64,000 nt of DNA from Clostridium ljungdahlii DSM 13528 (GCF_000143685.1 NC_014328.1:1550001-1614000); one strand, 5' to 3'. Positions 54,491 through 63,828 are shown, counted from the first letter of the stretch. Numbers and translations are program-made. The notes: generated by a model not told the origin, from the letters alone.

Positions 54491-56971
54491 ATGATTGAAA
54501 TAAAACATAAAGTTTTTATTATAGTGTTTATTGCAATAGTAACTTGTTTATTGGGTAATAATTTCGGAAAAGCAGTGTTTGCTGATAACAAGGAAAGTGT
54601 GAATTCTAATAAAGAAACTATTTACAAGGTGCTAGGTAATGATGAAAAAAAAGCAGACAGAACAATAATAATAGGTGATGATAAAGATTATCCCCCATAT
54701 AGCTTTATAGATCAAAATGGTAATCCAACTGGTTTTGATGTAGAACTTGCTAAGGCTGCAGCAGAGGCTATGGGGTTTAAGGTAAAGATTAAACTAAGTG
54801 TCTGGAGTGAAGCTATGGATGAACTTGAAAACGGTAAAATAGATGTCATAGCAGGTATGTTCTATTCTAAAGATAGGGAAAAATTTTATTCATTTACAAC
54901 AAAAACTGCAATAACTGGTGCTGATGTATTTACAAGAAAAGGAGAAAGTATAAAGAACATAAACCAGTTAAGAGGAAAGACAGTAGTAGTTGAATCAGAT
55001 GAGATATCAGGAGAATATCTAAAAAAACAGAATCTTGGCATTAATTTTGTTAAAGTTCATTCATCTGAGGAGGCACTTAAACTTATATCTATGAACAAAT
55101 ATGATTATGCAGTAGTTTCAACTATAATAGGTCATTATTTTATGAAAAAAGATAAGATTTCAAACATAAAGGGTAATGGATTAGTTATTAATCCTGATGA
55201 TTACTGTATTGCTGTAAAAAAAGGAAATGAAGACTTATTATTTGCTCTTAATGGAGGTCTGCAAATACTTAAGGCTACAGGAAAATATGATGAGATATAT
55301 AATAAATGGCTTGGGGTTTATGAAGAAAAAACTTTCTATCAGACAGTAATAGAGTATAGAAGTTTAATAATGGCATCAGTGGCAAGTATACTTCTATTAT
55401 TATTATGGAATAGAACTCTTAAAAAAAGGGTTGTTGTACGTACAAAGGAATTATTAGAAGCAAATGATGCTTTGAATAAGAGTAAACAGGAGTTACTGGT
55501 ATCAAATGAAGAAATAGAGGCTTCTTATAATGAATTAGCTGCAATAGAAGAAGAACTTCGAAGCCAATATTATAGACTAATGAAAAGTGAAGAAAATTTA
55601 AAGAAAAGTGAAGAACGAAATAGAGCAATAGTAACTGCTATTCCAGACATTATCTTTGTTGTAGATGGAAATGCTGTTTTCAAAGACTGTCAAATAAAAG
55701 ATGCTTCTGTGCTAATAATGCCTGAAAATGAGTTCATAGGAAAAACTCTTTGGAATGTACTTCCATCTAAAATAGCTGAAACTGGTTTTGAGAAAATTAA
55801 GGCTGCTCTTAAAAATAATTCTTTGGAAAGTTTTCAATACGAAATTGATACACCAGTAGGTAAGAAATATTATGAACTTCGGATAGTTAAATGTAGGGAA
55901 AATGAGGTTATTGTAATAAGCAGAGATATTACAGATGAAAGAAAAAATCAAAAGAAAATTGAATTCTTAAGCTATAACGATCAACTTACAGGACTATACA
56001 ATAGGAGGTTTTTTGAAGAAGAGATTGAAAGATTAAATAGCAAAGAAAATCTTCCTCTTACTATTGTTATGGCTGATGTTAATGGATTAAAGTTAATAAA
56101 TGATTCTTTTGGACATGCTGCTGGTGATGAATTGCTGAAAAAGGTTTCAGCAGTAATGCTCAATGTCTGCAGTGATAAAGGTATAATATCACGTATAGGA
56201 GGAGATGAGTTTGTAATACTGCTTCCGAAAACAAATGAACTTGAAGCAGGCAAAATACTTAAGCGTATTTCTGAATTGGCTTCAAAAGAGAAAGTAGAGT
56301 CAATAAACCTTTCAATTTCTTTTGGATTTGATACAAAGCATTATGATGATGAAAATGTATTTGAAGTACTGAAAAAAGCAGAAGATTTCATGTATAAAAA
56401 GAAGCTTTTTGAGAGCCCAAGTATGAGAGGAAAAACAATTGGTGCCATTATAAATACACTACATGAAAAAAATAAAAGAGAGGAACAACATTCTCATAGG
56501 GTATCTGAATATTGTAATCTTTTAGGAAAGGCTATGAATTTACCGGAGGGTGAAATACAAGAACTAAAGACTGTAGGGTTTTTACACGATATAGGAAAGG
56601 TTGCCATAGATGAAAATATTTTAAATAAGCCAGGTAAGCTTATCGATGAAGAGTGGGAAAAAATTAAACGTCATCCAGAAATAGGCTATCGAATTTTAAG
56701 TTCTGTTAATGATATGGCGGAGATGTCAGAGTATGTTTTAGCACATCATGAAAGATGGGATGGAAAGGGCTATCCTAAAGGACTTAAAGGAGAGGAAATT
56801 CCATTAAAATCAAGAATAATTGCAATAGCCGATGCTTTTGATGCTATGACAAGTGAGAGGGCTTATAGAAGTGCTTTATCAAAAGAGATAGCTGTAGAAG
56901 AGCTTATTAAGAATGCAGGTATTCAATTTGACCCAGAACTTGTAAAGATATTTGTTGAAAAGGTAGTATAA
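54491..56971 (+). CDS. Sensor with SBP domain, PAS, GGDEF and HD-GYP
   Basis: 826-residue membrane sensor. A signal segment (about 8-32) and an external type-3 solute-binding domain (about 55-280; DYPPYSFIDQNGNPTGFDVEL) are followed by one membrane span (about 298-315). Then a coiled coil, a PAS domain (about 385-485), GGDEF (570-574) and an HD-GYP domain (HD at 699-700, HHERWDGKGYPKG later). Both catalytic domains look intact, so one protein could make c-di-GMP and break it down by a different chemistry from EAL. An amino-acid-like ligand probably sets the balance. AAAGGGGG precedes the ATG. A single gene. Confidence 0.9.
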   Translation: MIEIKHKVFIIVFIAIVTCLLGNNFGKAVFADNKESVNSNKETIYKVLGNDEKKADRTIIIGDDKDYPPYSFIDQNGNPTGFDVELAKAAAEAMGFKVKIKLSVWSEAMDELENGKIDVIAGMFYSKDREKFYSFTTKTAITGADVFTRKGESIKNINQLRGKTVVVESDEISGEYLKKQNLGINFVKVHSSEEALKLISMNKYDYAVVSTIIGHYFMKKDKISNIKGNGLVINPDDYCIAVKKGNEDLLFALNGGLQILKATGKYDEIYNKWLGVYEEKTFYQTVIEYRSLIMASVASILLLLLWNRTLKKRVVVRTKELLEANDALNKSKQELLVSNEEIEASYNELAAIEEELRSQYYRLMKSEENLKKSEERNRAIVTAIPDIIFVVDGNAVFKDCQIKDASVLIMPENEFIGKTLWNVLPSKIAETGFEKIKAALKNNSLESFQYEIDTPVGKKYYELRIVKCRENEVIVISRDITDERKNQKKIEFLSYNDQLTGLYNRRFFEEEIERLNSKENLPLTIVMADVNGLKLINDSFGHAAGDELLKKVSAVMLNVCSDKGIISRIGGDEFVILLPKTNELEAGKILKRISELASKEKVESINLSISFGFDTKHYDDENVFEVLKKAEDFMYKKKLFESPSMRGKTIGAIINTLHEKNKREEQHSHRVSEYCNLLGKAMNLPEGEIQELKTVGFLHDIGKVAIDENILNKPGKLIDEEWEKIKRHPEIGYRILSSVNDMAEMSEYVLAHHERWDGKGYPKGLKGEEIPLKSRIIAIADAFDAMTSERAYRSALSKEIAVEELIKNAGIQFDPELVKIFVEKVV

Positions 56972-56972
56972 C

Positions 56973-57377
56973 TCACTTTTTATTGTCAATCACACTTGGA
57001 GATCCAGAGACTTTAATCTTAGCCTCCTCCTTTTTTAAGGTTTCTTCAATATGCTGTATCTCTTCAATTTGTTGTTTATATATGGATACATCTTCTAAGA
57101 TAACTTTATGTTTTACAAATTCTACCTGTTCTTCGCTCAAAGGGATACGTATAAATTCAGTAGAACTATCTTTATGTTGTACATCAGCTGGGCTAAAGGT
57201 CTCTTTCTCAATTATAAGTTCTTCGTGTACAACAGGTATAGTAAAATTTTTTCCTTCTGTGAAAGTTTCTTTATGAATTTTTACATTTCCTGTTTGTATC
57301 CACTTTTTTGCTATATCAAGCTGTTCTTTTTTAATTTGAAGAGTTGTACTATTGATATTATTACTTGTCTTTGCCAT
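56973..57377 (-). CDS. YsnF/AvaK-like (DUF2382) protein
   Basis: 134-residue charged protein with the DUF2382 repeat: LQIKKEQLDIAKKWIQTGNV, FTIPVVHEELIIEKE, IPLSEEQVEFVKH. The family is linked to general stress responses and its biochemistry is unknown. GGAGG lies 9 nt before the ATG. It is a paralogue of the next gene upstream, separated by a terminator, so it is probably read separately or by read-through. Confidence 0.75.
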   Translation of the reverse strand: MAKTSNNINSTTLQIKKEQLDIAKKWIQTGNVKIHKETFTEGKNFTIPVVHEELIIEKETFSPADVQHKDSSTEFIRIPLSEEQVEFVKHKVILEDVSIYKQQIEEIQHIEETLKKEEAKIKVSGSPSVIDNKK

Positions 57378-57403
57378 AAATTTTGTCCTCCAATTGTTTA
57401 GAA

Positions 57404-57441
57404 AGACACCTCACGAATTGTGTACAATTTGTGAGGTGTCT
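57404..57441 (-). terminator. Strong hairpin between the two DUF2382 genes
   Basis: AGACACCTCAC-AATT pairs with AATT-GTGAGGTGTCT. Confidence 0.7.
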
Positions 57442-57450
57442 CAAATTTAA

Positions 57451-57900
57451 CTAGCTCTGGTTACTTGTACTGTCAACTACATTAGGATCACCAATTTTAT
57501 TTACTTTAGCTTCTTCTCGTTTAAGAGTTTCATCTATATGCTCTGTATTTTCTATGGCACGCTTATGAGCTGAAACTTCTCCTGATACCACTGTGTGTTT
57601 ATTTACATCAACTTTTTCTTCACTGACAGGAATTTTAATACTTTCCTCATCAGTTATAGGAGAATCAGAGGCTTCATTGTCTAGGTTTCTTCTTTCAATT
57701 ACGACTTCTTCACGTGTTACAGGGACATCTACACTTTTTTTCTCTTCAATGATTTCTTTGCTAAGCTCTACTTCACCTTTTTGAACTTTATTTTTAGTAA
57801 TGTCAAGTTCTTCCTTACGGAGACGAAGTTTTGCTTCATCCTCATCAGTATCTCTTTTATTATCATCATTGTTTCCCAAAAGTCCATTTAATATACTCAT
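57451..57900 (-). CDS. YsnF/AvaK-like (DUF2382) stress protein
   Basis: 149 residues from the ATG at 57900, chosen because AAGGAGGTG lies just upstream; a longer frame exists but lacks a site. The N-terminal segment SILNGLLGNNDD is followed by the DUF2382 pattern (LRLRKEELDITKNKVQKGEV, DVPVTREEVVIERR, IPVSEEKVDVNKH). It is very rich in Glu and Lys. Probably an osmotic or oxidative stress protein by family. Similar to the next gene, so the pair arose by duplication. Confidence 0.75.
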   Translation of the reverse strand: MSILNGLLGNNDDNKRDTDEDEAKLRLRKEELDITKNKVQKGEVELSKEIIEEKKSVDVPVTREEVVIERRNLDNEASDSPITDEESIKIPVSEEKVDVNKHTVVSGEVSAHKRAIENTEHIDETLKREEAKVNKIGDPNVVDSTSNQS

Positions 57901-58266
57901 ATATAGACACCTCCTTAAATAATGACCATTTATATATTGCCCTTTGTGAAGTATATTATCCTGTTTCAATATTGGAAATATGCTAAAGAAAAGGTTCGAG
58001 AGTAATTAAAAGTGACATAAATTTTTTATTAAGACTTATGTACAAAATATTTAGATGAGCTTCATTATTGTAAAAGTATGTCTGCATATAAGTTGATTTT
58101 TAATTTATAAAGTTTATATAATAGTATTGTTACTATTTATATACAATATACGAAGGAAGTGAAAAGAGTAAATAAACAGTAGTTAAAAATTTATAATTTC
58201 TACTAAATAGAGTGGCTAAATTTAAAAATGTAAATTTATAGCAAAATTAAGAATTGAGGAATGTAT

Positions 58267-58899
58267 ATGAAGAAATTTTATCGTGGAATGATGTACTGTA
58301 TCGGACTTGTGATACTTGCATTAGGAATTATTTTAAATACAAAAACGGGACTGGGAGTATCACCGATAATTTCAATACCCTATTCTATCTCAAAAATTTG
58401 GAATATAAACTTGGGAAATGCAACTATGTGTATTTACATACTGTGTGTAGCTGGACAAGCAGCATTGCGTGGAAAGGAATTTCGTCCATTTGACTTACTA
58501 CAGGTTCCCATGAGTATTGTATTTAGCCGTATAATTAATATTTTTAATGATATGATAGTCATAAATTGTGATAACTTAATAATGAATTTGCTTTTGCTTG
58601 CAGCAGCAATTATTCTAACTGGAATTGGAGCATATATTACAGTCCAAATGAAGATTGTTCCAAATGCTGCAGATGGTTTTACACAGGCACTAGCAGAGCG
58701 AACTAAGAAAGGACTTGGACTGGCAAAAAATATAACAGATATATCAAGTGTTATGATCACTGTAATTATTGGTTTGATGTGTGCTGGAAAAATTGTTGGA
58801 ATTGGAATTGGAACTTTAGTGGCAGTTATTGGTGTTGGACGAGCTATTGCCTTAACTAATATGCTATTTGGAAAGAAAATGATTGCACTTGTAGAGTAA
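58267..58899 (+). CDS. YitT/YczE-type membrane protein
   Basis: 210-residue integral membrane protein with about five helices (YCIGLVILALGIILNTKTGLGVSP at the start, then others to the C-terminus). The GLGVSP and NAADGFTQALAERT-type loops fit the YczE/YyaS group. Function is unknown, probably transport or sensing. The ATG at 58267 is preferred to 58261 because TTGAGGA ends one base before the latter. The preceding gap (57901-58260) has no gene and no clear promoter. Confidence 0.75.
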   Translation: MKKFYRGMMYCIGLVILALGIILNTKTGLGVSPIISIPYSISKIWNINLGNATMCIYILCVAGQAALRGKEFRPFDLLQVPMSIVFSRIINIFNDMIVINCDNLIMNLLLLAAAIILTGIGAYITVQMKIVPNAADGFTQALAERTKKGLGLAKNITDISSVMITVIIGLMCAGKIVGIGIGTLVAVIGVGRAIALTNMLFGKKMIALVE

Positions 58900-58917
58900 T
58901 ATAAACAGAGTTCTTGG

Positions 58918-58947
58918 CGTCAGATGGAGTCAAAACTCCATCTGATG
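58918..58947 (+). terminator. Hairpin after the YitT-like gene
   Basis: CGTCAGATGGAGT pairs with ACTCCATCTGATG around CAAA (13 bp with one G-T pair). TTTAG follows. Confidence 0.65.
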
Positions 58948-58958
58948 TTTAGAAATCG

Positions 58959-59083
58959 TTATCCAGGGACGTAGCTGCTCTTTACTCACACTTAGAGAAA
59001 AGCAGATATCCCAAATCTTTGATTTGGTGATAGTCGCTTTAGCTGTGTGCGTGGGAGTATTAGAGCAGCTAGTCATCGGATAA
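58959..59083. repeat. 125-bp long inverted repeat (MITE-like or structured RNA)
   Basis: The outer arms TTATCC...TAGCTGCTCT pair with AGAGCAGCTA...GGATAA. Inside, AAAGC-GA-TATC-CAAATC pairs with GATTTG-GATA-TC-GCTTT around TTT. The whole element folds on itself. A 17-bp internal part recurs reversed at 1-17. No open frame. It sits between a terminator and the merR promoter. Confidence 0.6.
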
Positions 59084-59162
59084 ATTGAAATTTTAGGGAG
59101 TAAAGTACTAATTATTTGAGAATGAGAAGATGTACTTTATTCTTTTTTTACTAAAAAATATA

Positions 59163-59193
59163 TTGACATGTACCTTAGGGATACCATTAATAT
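59163..59193 (+). promoter_or_regulatory. MerR-type promoter (19-bp spacer) of merR gene
   Basis: -35 TTGACA (59163-59168), a 19-bp spacer with ACCTTAGGGAT at its centre, -10 TAATAT (59188-59193). The over-long spacer fits self-activation by the MerR protein coded just downstream. Confidence 0.7.
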
Positions 59194-59233
59194 AAAAAGT
59201 AAGATTTATTGATATTGGTGGGAGGAAATATGT

Positions 59234-60187
59234 ATGAATATAAAAGCTGCAGCAGAGAAGACTGGACTTACTAAGAAGGCTATTAAATACTACGAAAGTG
59301 AAGGGTTGATTAATCCTTTAAAAAATGTTGAAAACAATTATAGGGAATATTCAGATGAGGATATTATTAGATTAAATTTAATAGGAGCACTTAGAAGTTT
59401 AGATATACCAATAAAAGGTATAAAGGATGTAATTGCAGGTAAAAAAGGACTGCAGGAAGCTTTAATGGACGCTTTAGAAAAAATAGATGAGAACATAAGT
59501 TATCTAGAAAAAAGTAAGTTGATCATATCAAGTCTTATGGAAAAGAATCCAGATGATTATAAGTATTCAGGAGAACAAATTAAAAAGCTGCGGGAAACGC
59601 TGGAACTGTCTAGAGATAATAAAAAAGAACTTATATCAAATAGTTTGCTTAGAATATTTCCAGGAAACTTTGGAAAAATGTTTGCCGTTATGTATGAGCC
59701 ATTTTTAGAAGTTAAAATTGATAATGATGAAAAGAAGAAAGTATGGTTAAAGCTTGTGGAATTTTTAGATTCTGCTGAGGAAGTAGATGAAAGTGACTAT
59801 CCAATAGAAGAATTAAAAGATTTAGATGATGATAAATTAGATGAATTTAGAACAACGATAGGTAATCAAGTTAAAAAGCTATTGAACTATGATGATAGTA
59901 TTAAAAATACTACAGTAAATAATCAAATTGAATTTGTAAAATCTTTAAAGGAGGATGAGGAAGCAAAGTGCAGCTTTATTAGATGTATTGAACTTACAAA
60001 AAAGTATTGTAAGATAATTAAGCCTATTCAAGGAGAGTTTGAAAAATATCTAGCTGTGCTTAATGAGAACTATAAAAAGTATAGAGAAAATGACACTAAG
60101 ATGCTGCTTGATATTGAGAATGGAGTAAAAGGCAATTTAGGATTTGGTATAAACGATTTAGTAAAGAGTTTTAATGAAGAAAAATAG
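59234..60187 (+). CDS. MerR family transcriptional regulator
   Basis: 317-residue regulator. The N-terminal winged helix (IKAAAEKTGLTKKAIKYYESEGLI, NYREYSDEDIIRL) is followed by a coiled-coil dimer helix and an unusually long C-terminal effector domain (about 110-317), larger than in simple metal sensors. That fits a drug or organic ligand. GGGAGGA lies upstream. It has its own 19-bp-spacer promoter. Another such promoter is in front of the UvrA-like gene at 41685, but its dyad is different. Confidence 0.85.
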   Translation: MNIKAAAEKTGLTKKAIKYYESEGLINPLKNVENNYREYSDEDIIRLNLIGALRSLDIPIKGIKDVIAGKKGLQEALMDALEKIDENISYLEKSKLIISSLMEKNPDDYKYSGEQIKKLRETLELSRDNKKELISNSLLRIFPGNFGKMFAVMYEPFLEVKIDNDEKKKVWLKLVEFLDSAEEVDESDYPIEELKDLDDDKLDEFRTTIGNQVKKLLNYDDSIKNTTVNNQIEFVKSLKEDEEAKCSFIRCIELTKKYCKIIKPIQGEFEKYLAVLNENYKKYRENDTKMLLDIENGVKGNLGFGINDLVKSFNEEK

Positions 60188-60228
60188 AAGATGAATGAGT
60201 TAAAAAATGTTTTATTTTAACTGATAAA

Positions 60229-60597
60229 TTATAGTTTCTTGGAATTATTTACACTAAGTGAGCTGCAATAGCCAGCTCCCCATTTGCTAATTATTTCTAA
60301 AATAGGTACAACTGTATTACCTTTTTCAGTTAAAGAATACTCTACTTTAGGAGGAATTTGAGTGTATATGTGACGATTTATCAAGCCATCAGATTCAAGT
60401 TCACGTAATTGCTGAGTTAATATTTTTTGAGTTATATTATCAAGAGAGCGTTTTAGTTCTCCAAAACGTAAAACCTTATCTTTTAAATGCCACAGAATCA
60501 AAGGTTTCCATTTACCACCGATAACGCTTAGTGCTAGTGATATAGAGCATTTATATGGTATTCCATTATGAATCATTATACAATTATTATCATCCAT
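60229..60597 (-). CDS. HxlR family transcriptional regulator
   Basis: 122-residue winged-helix protein: a Cys near the N-terminus (YKCSISLALSVIGGKWKPLIL), LRFGELKRSL, ITQKILTQQLRELE and the wing VEYSLTEKG. HxlR/YodB-type proteins often sense aldehydes or electrophiles through that Cys. The dyad at 60620-60641 is just before the gene. It diverges from the hydrolase gene at 60759, a probable target. Confidence 0.88.
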   Translation of the reverse strand: MDDNNCIMIHNGIPYKCSISLALSVIGGKWKPLILWHLKDKVLRFGELKRSLDNITQKILTQQLRELESDGLINRHIYTQIPPKVEYSLTEKGNTVVPILEIISKWGAGYCSSLSVNNSKKL

Positions 60598-60619
60598 TTT
60601 TTATCCTTCTCCCATAAAA

Positions 60620-60641
60620 GTAGTATCCAAAAGGGTACTAC
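60620..60641. promoter_or_regulatory. Probable HxlR operator in the divergent promoter region
   Basis: GTAGTA-CC, spacer AAAA, GG-TACTAC: a 22-bp dyad with one mismatch. It lies between the hxlR ribosome site and divergent promoters. Leftward: TTGACT near 60696-60708. Rightward: TTAACA with TATAAT 16 bp further, about 60661-60690. Confidence 0.6.
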
Positions 60642-60758
60642 AGCACATTTATGTGCCTACTTAACATTAAAAAATATAATACTATAATTATAGCATAAGT
60701 CAAATTTGACGATGTAATTTTGTTAACAAAAAATAAATGCTTTAGAGGAGAATTTAGT

Positions 60759-61577
60759 ATGTTAAGTATGGAGGAAATTTTAAAAAAAGAGGTAGTTTAT
60801 AAGATAGACAACATGGAGAATGTTAATATATTAAAAAACCTAGTATATAAAACAAATGGTAAGAAAGAATTCTTAATGGATATGTATACTCCTTTTAGTA
60901 ATGAGAAGGAGGAAAAATTACCTGTTGTAATATTAGTACATGGGGAAGCGAAATTTGTAAATTTTAAAGATGTGGGACAATATACTTCAATGGGAAAGTT
61001 AATAGCAGCTTCTGGTTTAAATGCAGTAACTTTTAATCATAAAGTTTTGTCAGAAGGATTTAGCATTAAAGAAATTAATAGTGATATAGATATCCTTATC
61101 AAATACTTGGTAGAAAATAATGAAAAATTAAATATAGACAAGGATAAAATTGCTATCTGGTGTTTTTCAGGGGGTGTTCCTTTTGGATTATATGCAGGTA
61201 TGCACAGGTATTCTAATTATGTTAAATGTATTATTGCATACTATGGCTTGACCGATTTTAAACATGCAGGACAATTACTTGGAATTAATATATCAGATGA
61301 AGATGAAGAAGTAGAAAAATATTCACCAATATATCTTATAGATGAAAACTCAAAGAAAATTCCACCATTATTTATTGCAAGAGCAGGACTTGATAATCCA
61401 ATACTTAATGAATCACTTGATAAGTTTATTACAAAAGCGTTGGTAAACAATTTAACTGTTGATATCTATAATCATCCTACAGGAGGACATGCATTTGATT
61501 TATTTAATGATAATGATAGAACATGTGAAATAATATCTAAGTCATTAGATTTTTTAAGAAAGTATTTGATTGTATGA
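60759..61577 (+). CDS. Alpha/beta hydrolase (BD-FAE/dienelactone hydrolase-like)
   Basis: 272-residue hydrolase. HGEAKF oxyanion region, nucleophile Ser in CFSGG (about 145), and His in GGHAF (near 253) fit the fold. The usual GxSxG has Cys in place of the first Gly. The substrate is unknown. The ATG at 60759 has AGAGGAG 8 nt upstream; an earlier frame start lacks one. It is divergent from hxlR, suggesting control by that regulator and a role in detoxifying an aldehyde or ester. Confidence 0.75.
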   Translation: MLSMEEILKKEVVYKIDNMENVNILKNLVYKTNGKKEFLMDMYTPFSNEKEEKLPVVILVHGEAKFVNFKDVGQYTSMGKLIAASGLNAVTFNHKVLSEGFSIKEINSDIDILIKYLVENNEKLNIDKDKIAIWCFSGGVPFGLYAGMHRYSNYVKCIIAYYGLTDFKHAGQLLGINISDEDEEVEKYSPIYLIDENSKKIPPLFIARAGLDNPILNESLDKFITKALVNNLTVDIYNHPTGGHAFDLFNDNDRTCEIISKSLDFLRKYLIV

Positions 61578-61656
61578 AATAGCCTAGTTTATAGTAATAT
61601 ATGAGCATTGACAGAGAAAAAGCATAATGATATATTAATGGTAAAGTTATATAAAA

Positions 61657-61768
61657 TATCCTTCGGGGTTGGGTGAAATTCCCTATCGGCGGTACAGCCC
61701 GCAAGCCATATGGCAGATTCGGTTAGATTCCGAAGCCGACAGTATAGTCTGGATGAAAGAAGGTGGAT
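61657..61768 (+). promoter_or_regulatory. FMN riboswitch (RFN element)
   Basis: Conserved blocks are all present: ATCCTTCGGGG, GGGTGAAATTCCC, CGGCGGT, AGCCCGC, GATTCGGTTAGATTCCG, AAGCCGACAGT and AGTCTGGATGAAAGAAGG. The fold closes with ATCCTTC at one end and GAAGG at the other. A terminator follows. The next gene is a sugar kinase and not a riboflavin gene. Confidence 0.95.
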
Positions 61769-61798
61769 AAACAAGATGTATATGTTTATTATGTTTAC

Positions 61799-61834
61799 AA
61801 TCCCCTAGGAGAACCTAGGGGATTATTTTATTTT
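61799..61834 (+). terminator. Terminator of the FMN riboswitch
   Basis: AATCCCCTAGG pairs perfectly with CCTAGGGGATT around GAGAA-type loop bases, then ATTTTATTTTA. Confidence 0.85.
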
Positions 61835-61927
61835 ACTTAAAATTACATATGGATAGTATGATAAAGAAAAGAGGCGAACTTTAGTGGGAGATTGCAATTT
61901 CTATGTACCTCTCGCTAAATATATAAA

Positions 61928-63448
61928 ATGGAACATTATTATCTTGCTTTTGATGCAGGAACTCAAAGCGTAAAGGTTGCTGTATATGATAAAAATATGA
62001 AATGTGTAGCAAAATCGTCAAATAGGACAACTTTGAAATATCCTCATCCAGGATGGGTTGATATGGATGCAGATGAATATCTTTTACTTACAAGACTTGG
62101 CATGAAACAGTGCATAGAACAGTTAAAAAAACAAGAAATTGATCCTAACTTAATTAAAGTAATTATGGGGGATGGAATTATTTGTGGAATTGTAGGTATA
62201 GATGAAAGTGGAAAGGCAATTACACCTTACATAAACTATCTGGATTCAAGAACACAGAGTGATGTTGAAGTCCTTAAGAAATTGAATCTTGATATTTGGG
62301 GAAAGGAAACCGGAAATGCTGATCCAAGCTGTATGTTTCCAGCACTGCATGCAAGATGGATCTTAGCAAATAATAAAGAATTTCAAAAAAGAGGCAAAAA
62401 GTTTGTCCATAATGCTCCCTATATTTTGATGAATCTTGCAGGTTTAGAGAGTGAGGATGCTTTTGTTGATTGGGGAACTATGTCAGGATGGGGCCTTGGA
62501 TATCGTGTGTATGAAAAGGAATGGTCAGATAAGCAGCTTGATATATTAGGAATAGCTAAAAGCTATATGCCTAAGATTGTAAAGCCCTGGAATATTATTG
62601 GTACGTTATCGGAAAGTGCAGCAAAGGAAACGGGATGTCCTCATGGCATACCAATTTGTGCTGGTGCAGGTGATACAATGCAGTCCATGCTGGGAAGTGG
62701 AATTCTTGAAGCAAATAAGGCTGTAGATGTTGCAGGAACTTGTGCCATGTTCTGTGTCTCTACAAATGGGATTATTCCAGAGCTTAGTAAAAGAGGAAGT
62801 GAATTGATTTTTAACAGCGGCACTTTAGAAAATACATATTTTTACTGGGGATTTGTTAGAACTGGAGGTCTGGCACTGCGTTGGTTTAAGGATAACATTT
62901 GTCAAAAATCTGATGATGATAGCTATTATAAACTGCTTAGCAGAGGAGCGGAAAAGGTTGTACCGGGATGCAATGGTGTGATTTTCTTACCATATTTAAC
63001 TGGTGGATATGGTCAATTTTCAAAGATAAAAGGTTGTTTTTTGAACATGACCTTGGATACAGATCAATTTGCTTTATGGAGGTCTGTTTTGGAGGCTATT
63101 GCTTATGATTATATGGAAATTACAAATGATTATAGAAATGCTGGTATCAAAATAGACAGAATTACTATTACTGAGGGTGGAAGTAAAGATGATTTGTGGA
63201 ATCAAATTAAAGCAGACATTATGCAAAGTGAAACAATTACACTAGAAGTGTCAGGAGGTGCTGTACTTACAGATTGTATTATTGGTGCATATGCAGAAGG
63301 TGATATAGAGGACTTAAAAGAGGCACTTGTCAACAATATAAAAATTATCAATAAATATAGTCCAAATGCCAACAATTCAAATGTATATAAGGAGCAGTAT
63401 GTACTTAGAAAAAGTGTATTAAGTGGTGTGGATAGTAACATAAAGTGA
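61928..63448 (+). CDS. FGGY-family carbohydrate kinase (xylulokinase-like)
   Basis: 506-residue sugar kinase. Phosphate-binding AFDAGTQSVK at the start, HPGWVDMDADEY, the catalytic-Asp loop GAGDTMQSMLGSG (about 247-259), and the C-terminal ITEGGSKDDLWNQ and adenosine-loop motifs are present. The substrate could be a pentulose or a related polyol. No clear ribosome site stands before the ATG at 61928, and the only upstream signal is the FMN riboswitch with its terminator. A stem TTTAG...CTAAA lies just before the start. Expression logic is unclear. Confidence 0.85.
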   Translation: MEHYYLAFDAGTQSVKVAVYDKNMKCVAKSSNRTTLKYPHPGWVDMDADEYLLLTRLGMKQCIEQLKKQEIDPNLIKVIMGDGIICGIVGIDESGKAITPYINYLDSRTQSDVEVLKKLNLDIWGKETGNADPSCMFPALHARWILANNKEFQKRGKKFVHNAPYILMNLAGLESEDAFVDWGTMSGWGLGYRVYEKEWSDKQLDILGIAKSYMPKIVKPWNIIGTLSESAAKETGCPHGIPICAGAGDTMQSMLGSGILEANKAVDVAGTCAMFCVSTNGIIPELSKRGSELIFNSGTLENTYFYWGFVRTGGLALRWFKDNICQKSDDDSYYKLLSRGAEKVVPGCNGVIFLPYLTGGYGQFSKIKGCFLNMTLDTDQFALWRSVLEAIAYDYMEITNDYRNAGIKIDRITITEGGSKDDLWNQIKADIMQSETITLEVSGGAVLTDCIIGAYAEGDIEDLKEALVNNIKIINKYSPNANNSNVYKEQYVLRKSVLSGVDSNIK

Positions 63449-63490
63449 TAAAAGTGGTTAGCAGTTAGTTGCTAACTCATTTTTCATAAT

Positions 63491-63526
63491 GAGCTGACTG
63501 ATACTAGTAGGTCGGAGATTTGACTA
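63491..63526 (+). pseudogene. Relic of the 3' end of 23S rRNA
   Basis: GAGCTGACTGATACTAGTAGG followed by TCGGAGATTTGAC closely resembles the last bases of clostridial 23S rRNA (GCTGACTGATACTAATAGG-TCGAGG-CTTGAC). Only this tail is present; no rest of 23S and no 5S is found. It lies about 230 bp upstream of an initiator tRNA gene. Confidence 0.6.
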
Positions 63527-63656
63527 ATACTAATTGAGAGGTAATACTTATTTTCAGCAAACTATGTCAGGTGTGTCACTATATGAATTATTGGGTATAT
63601 AGAAGCATAATGAGGTATTGCTATAATATTGTATGGTAAACACCGAATATTGCTAG

Positions 63657-63700
63657 TTGTTTATATCTGCATATATGATAAGATATCACTTGTCGCTTCA
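63657..63700 (+). promoter_or_regulatory. rrn-type promoter upstream of tRNA-fMet
   Basis: TTGTTT (63657-63662), 16-bp spacer, TAAGAT (63679-63684), then ATCACTTGTCGC. The -10 to TGTCGC part matches the promoter at 63932-63975. Confidence 0.5.
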
Positions 63701-63752
63701 AGAGGCGGCCAGTACAACCAAGGATAGTTGTTAATATAAATGTATATAATGA

Positions 63753-63828
<76 letters not shown>

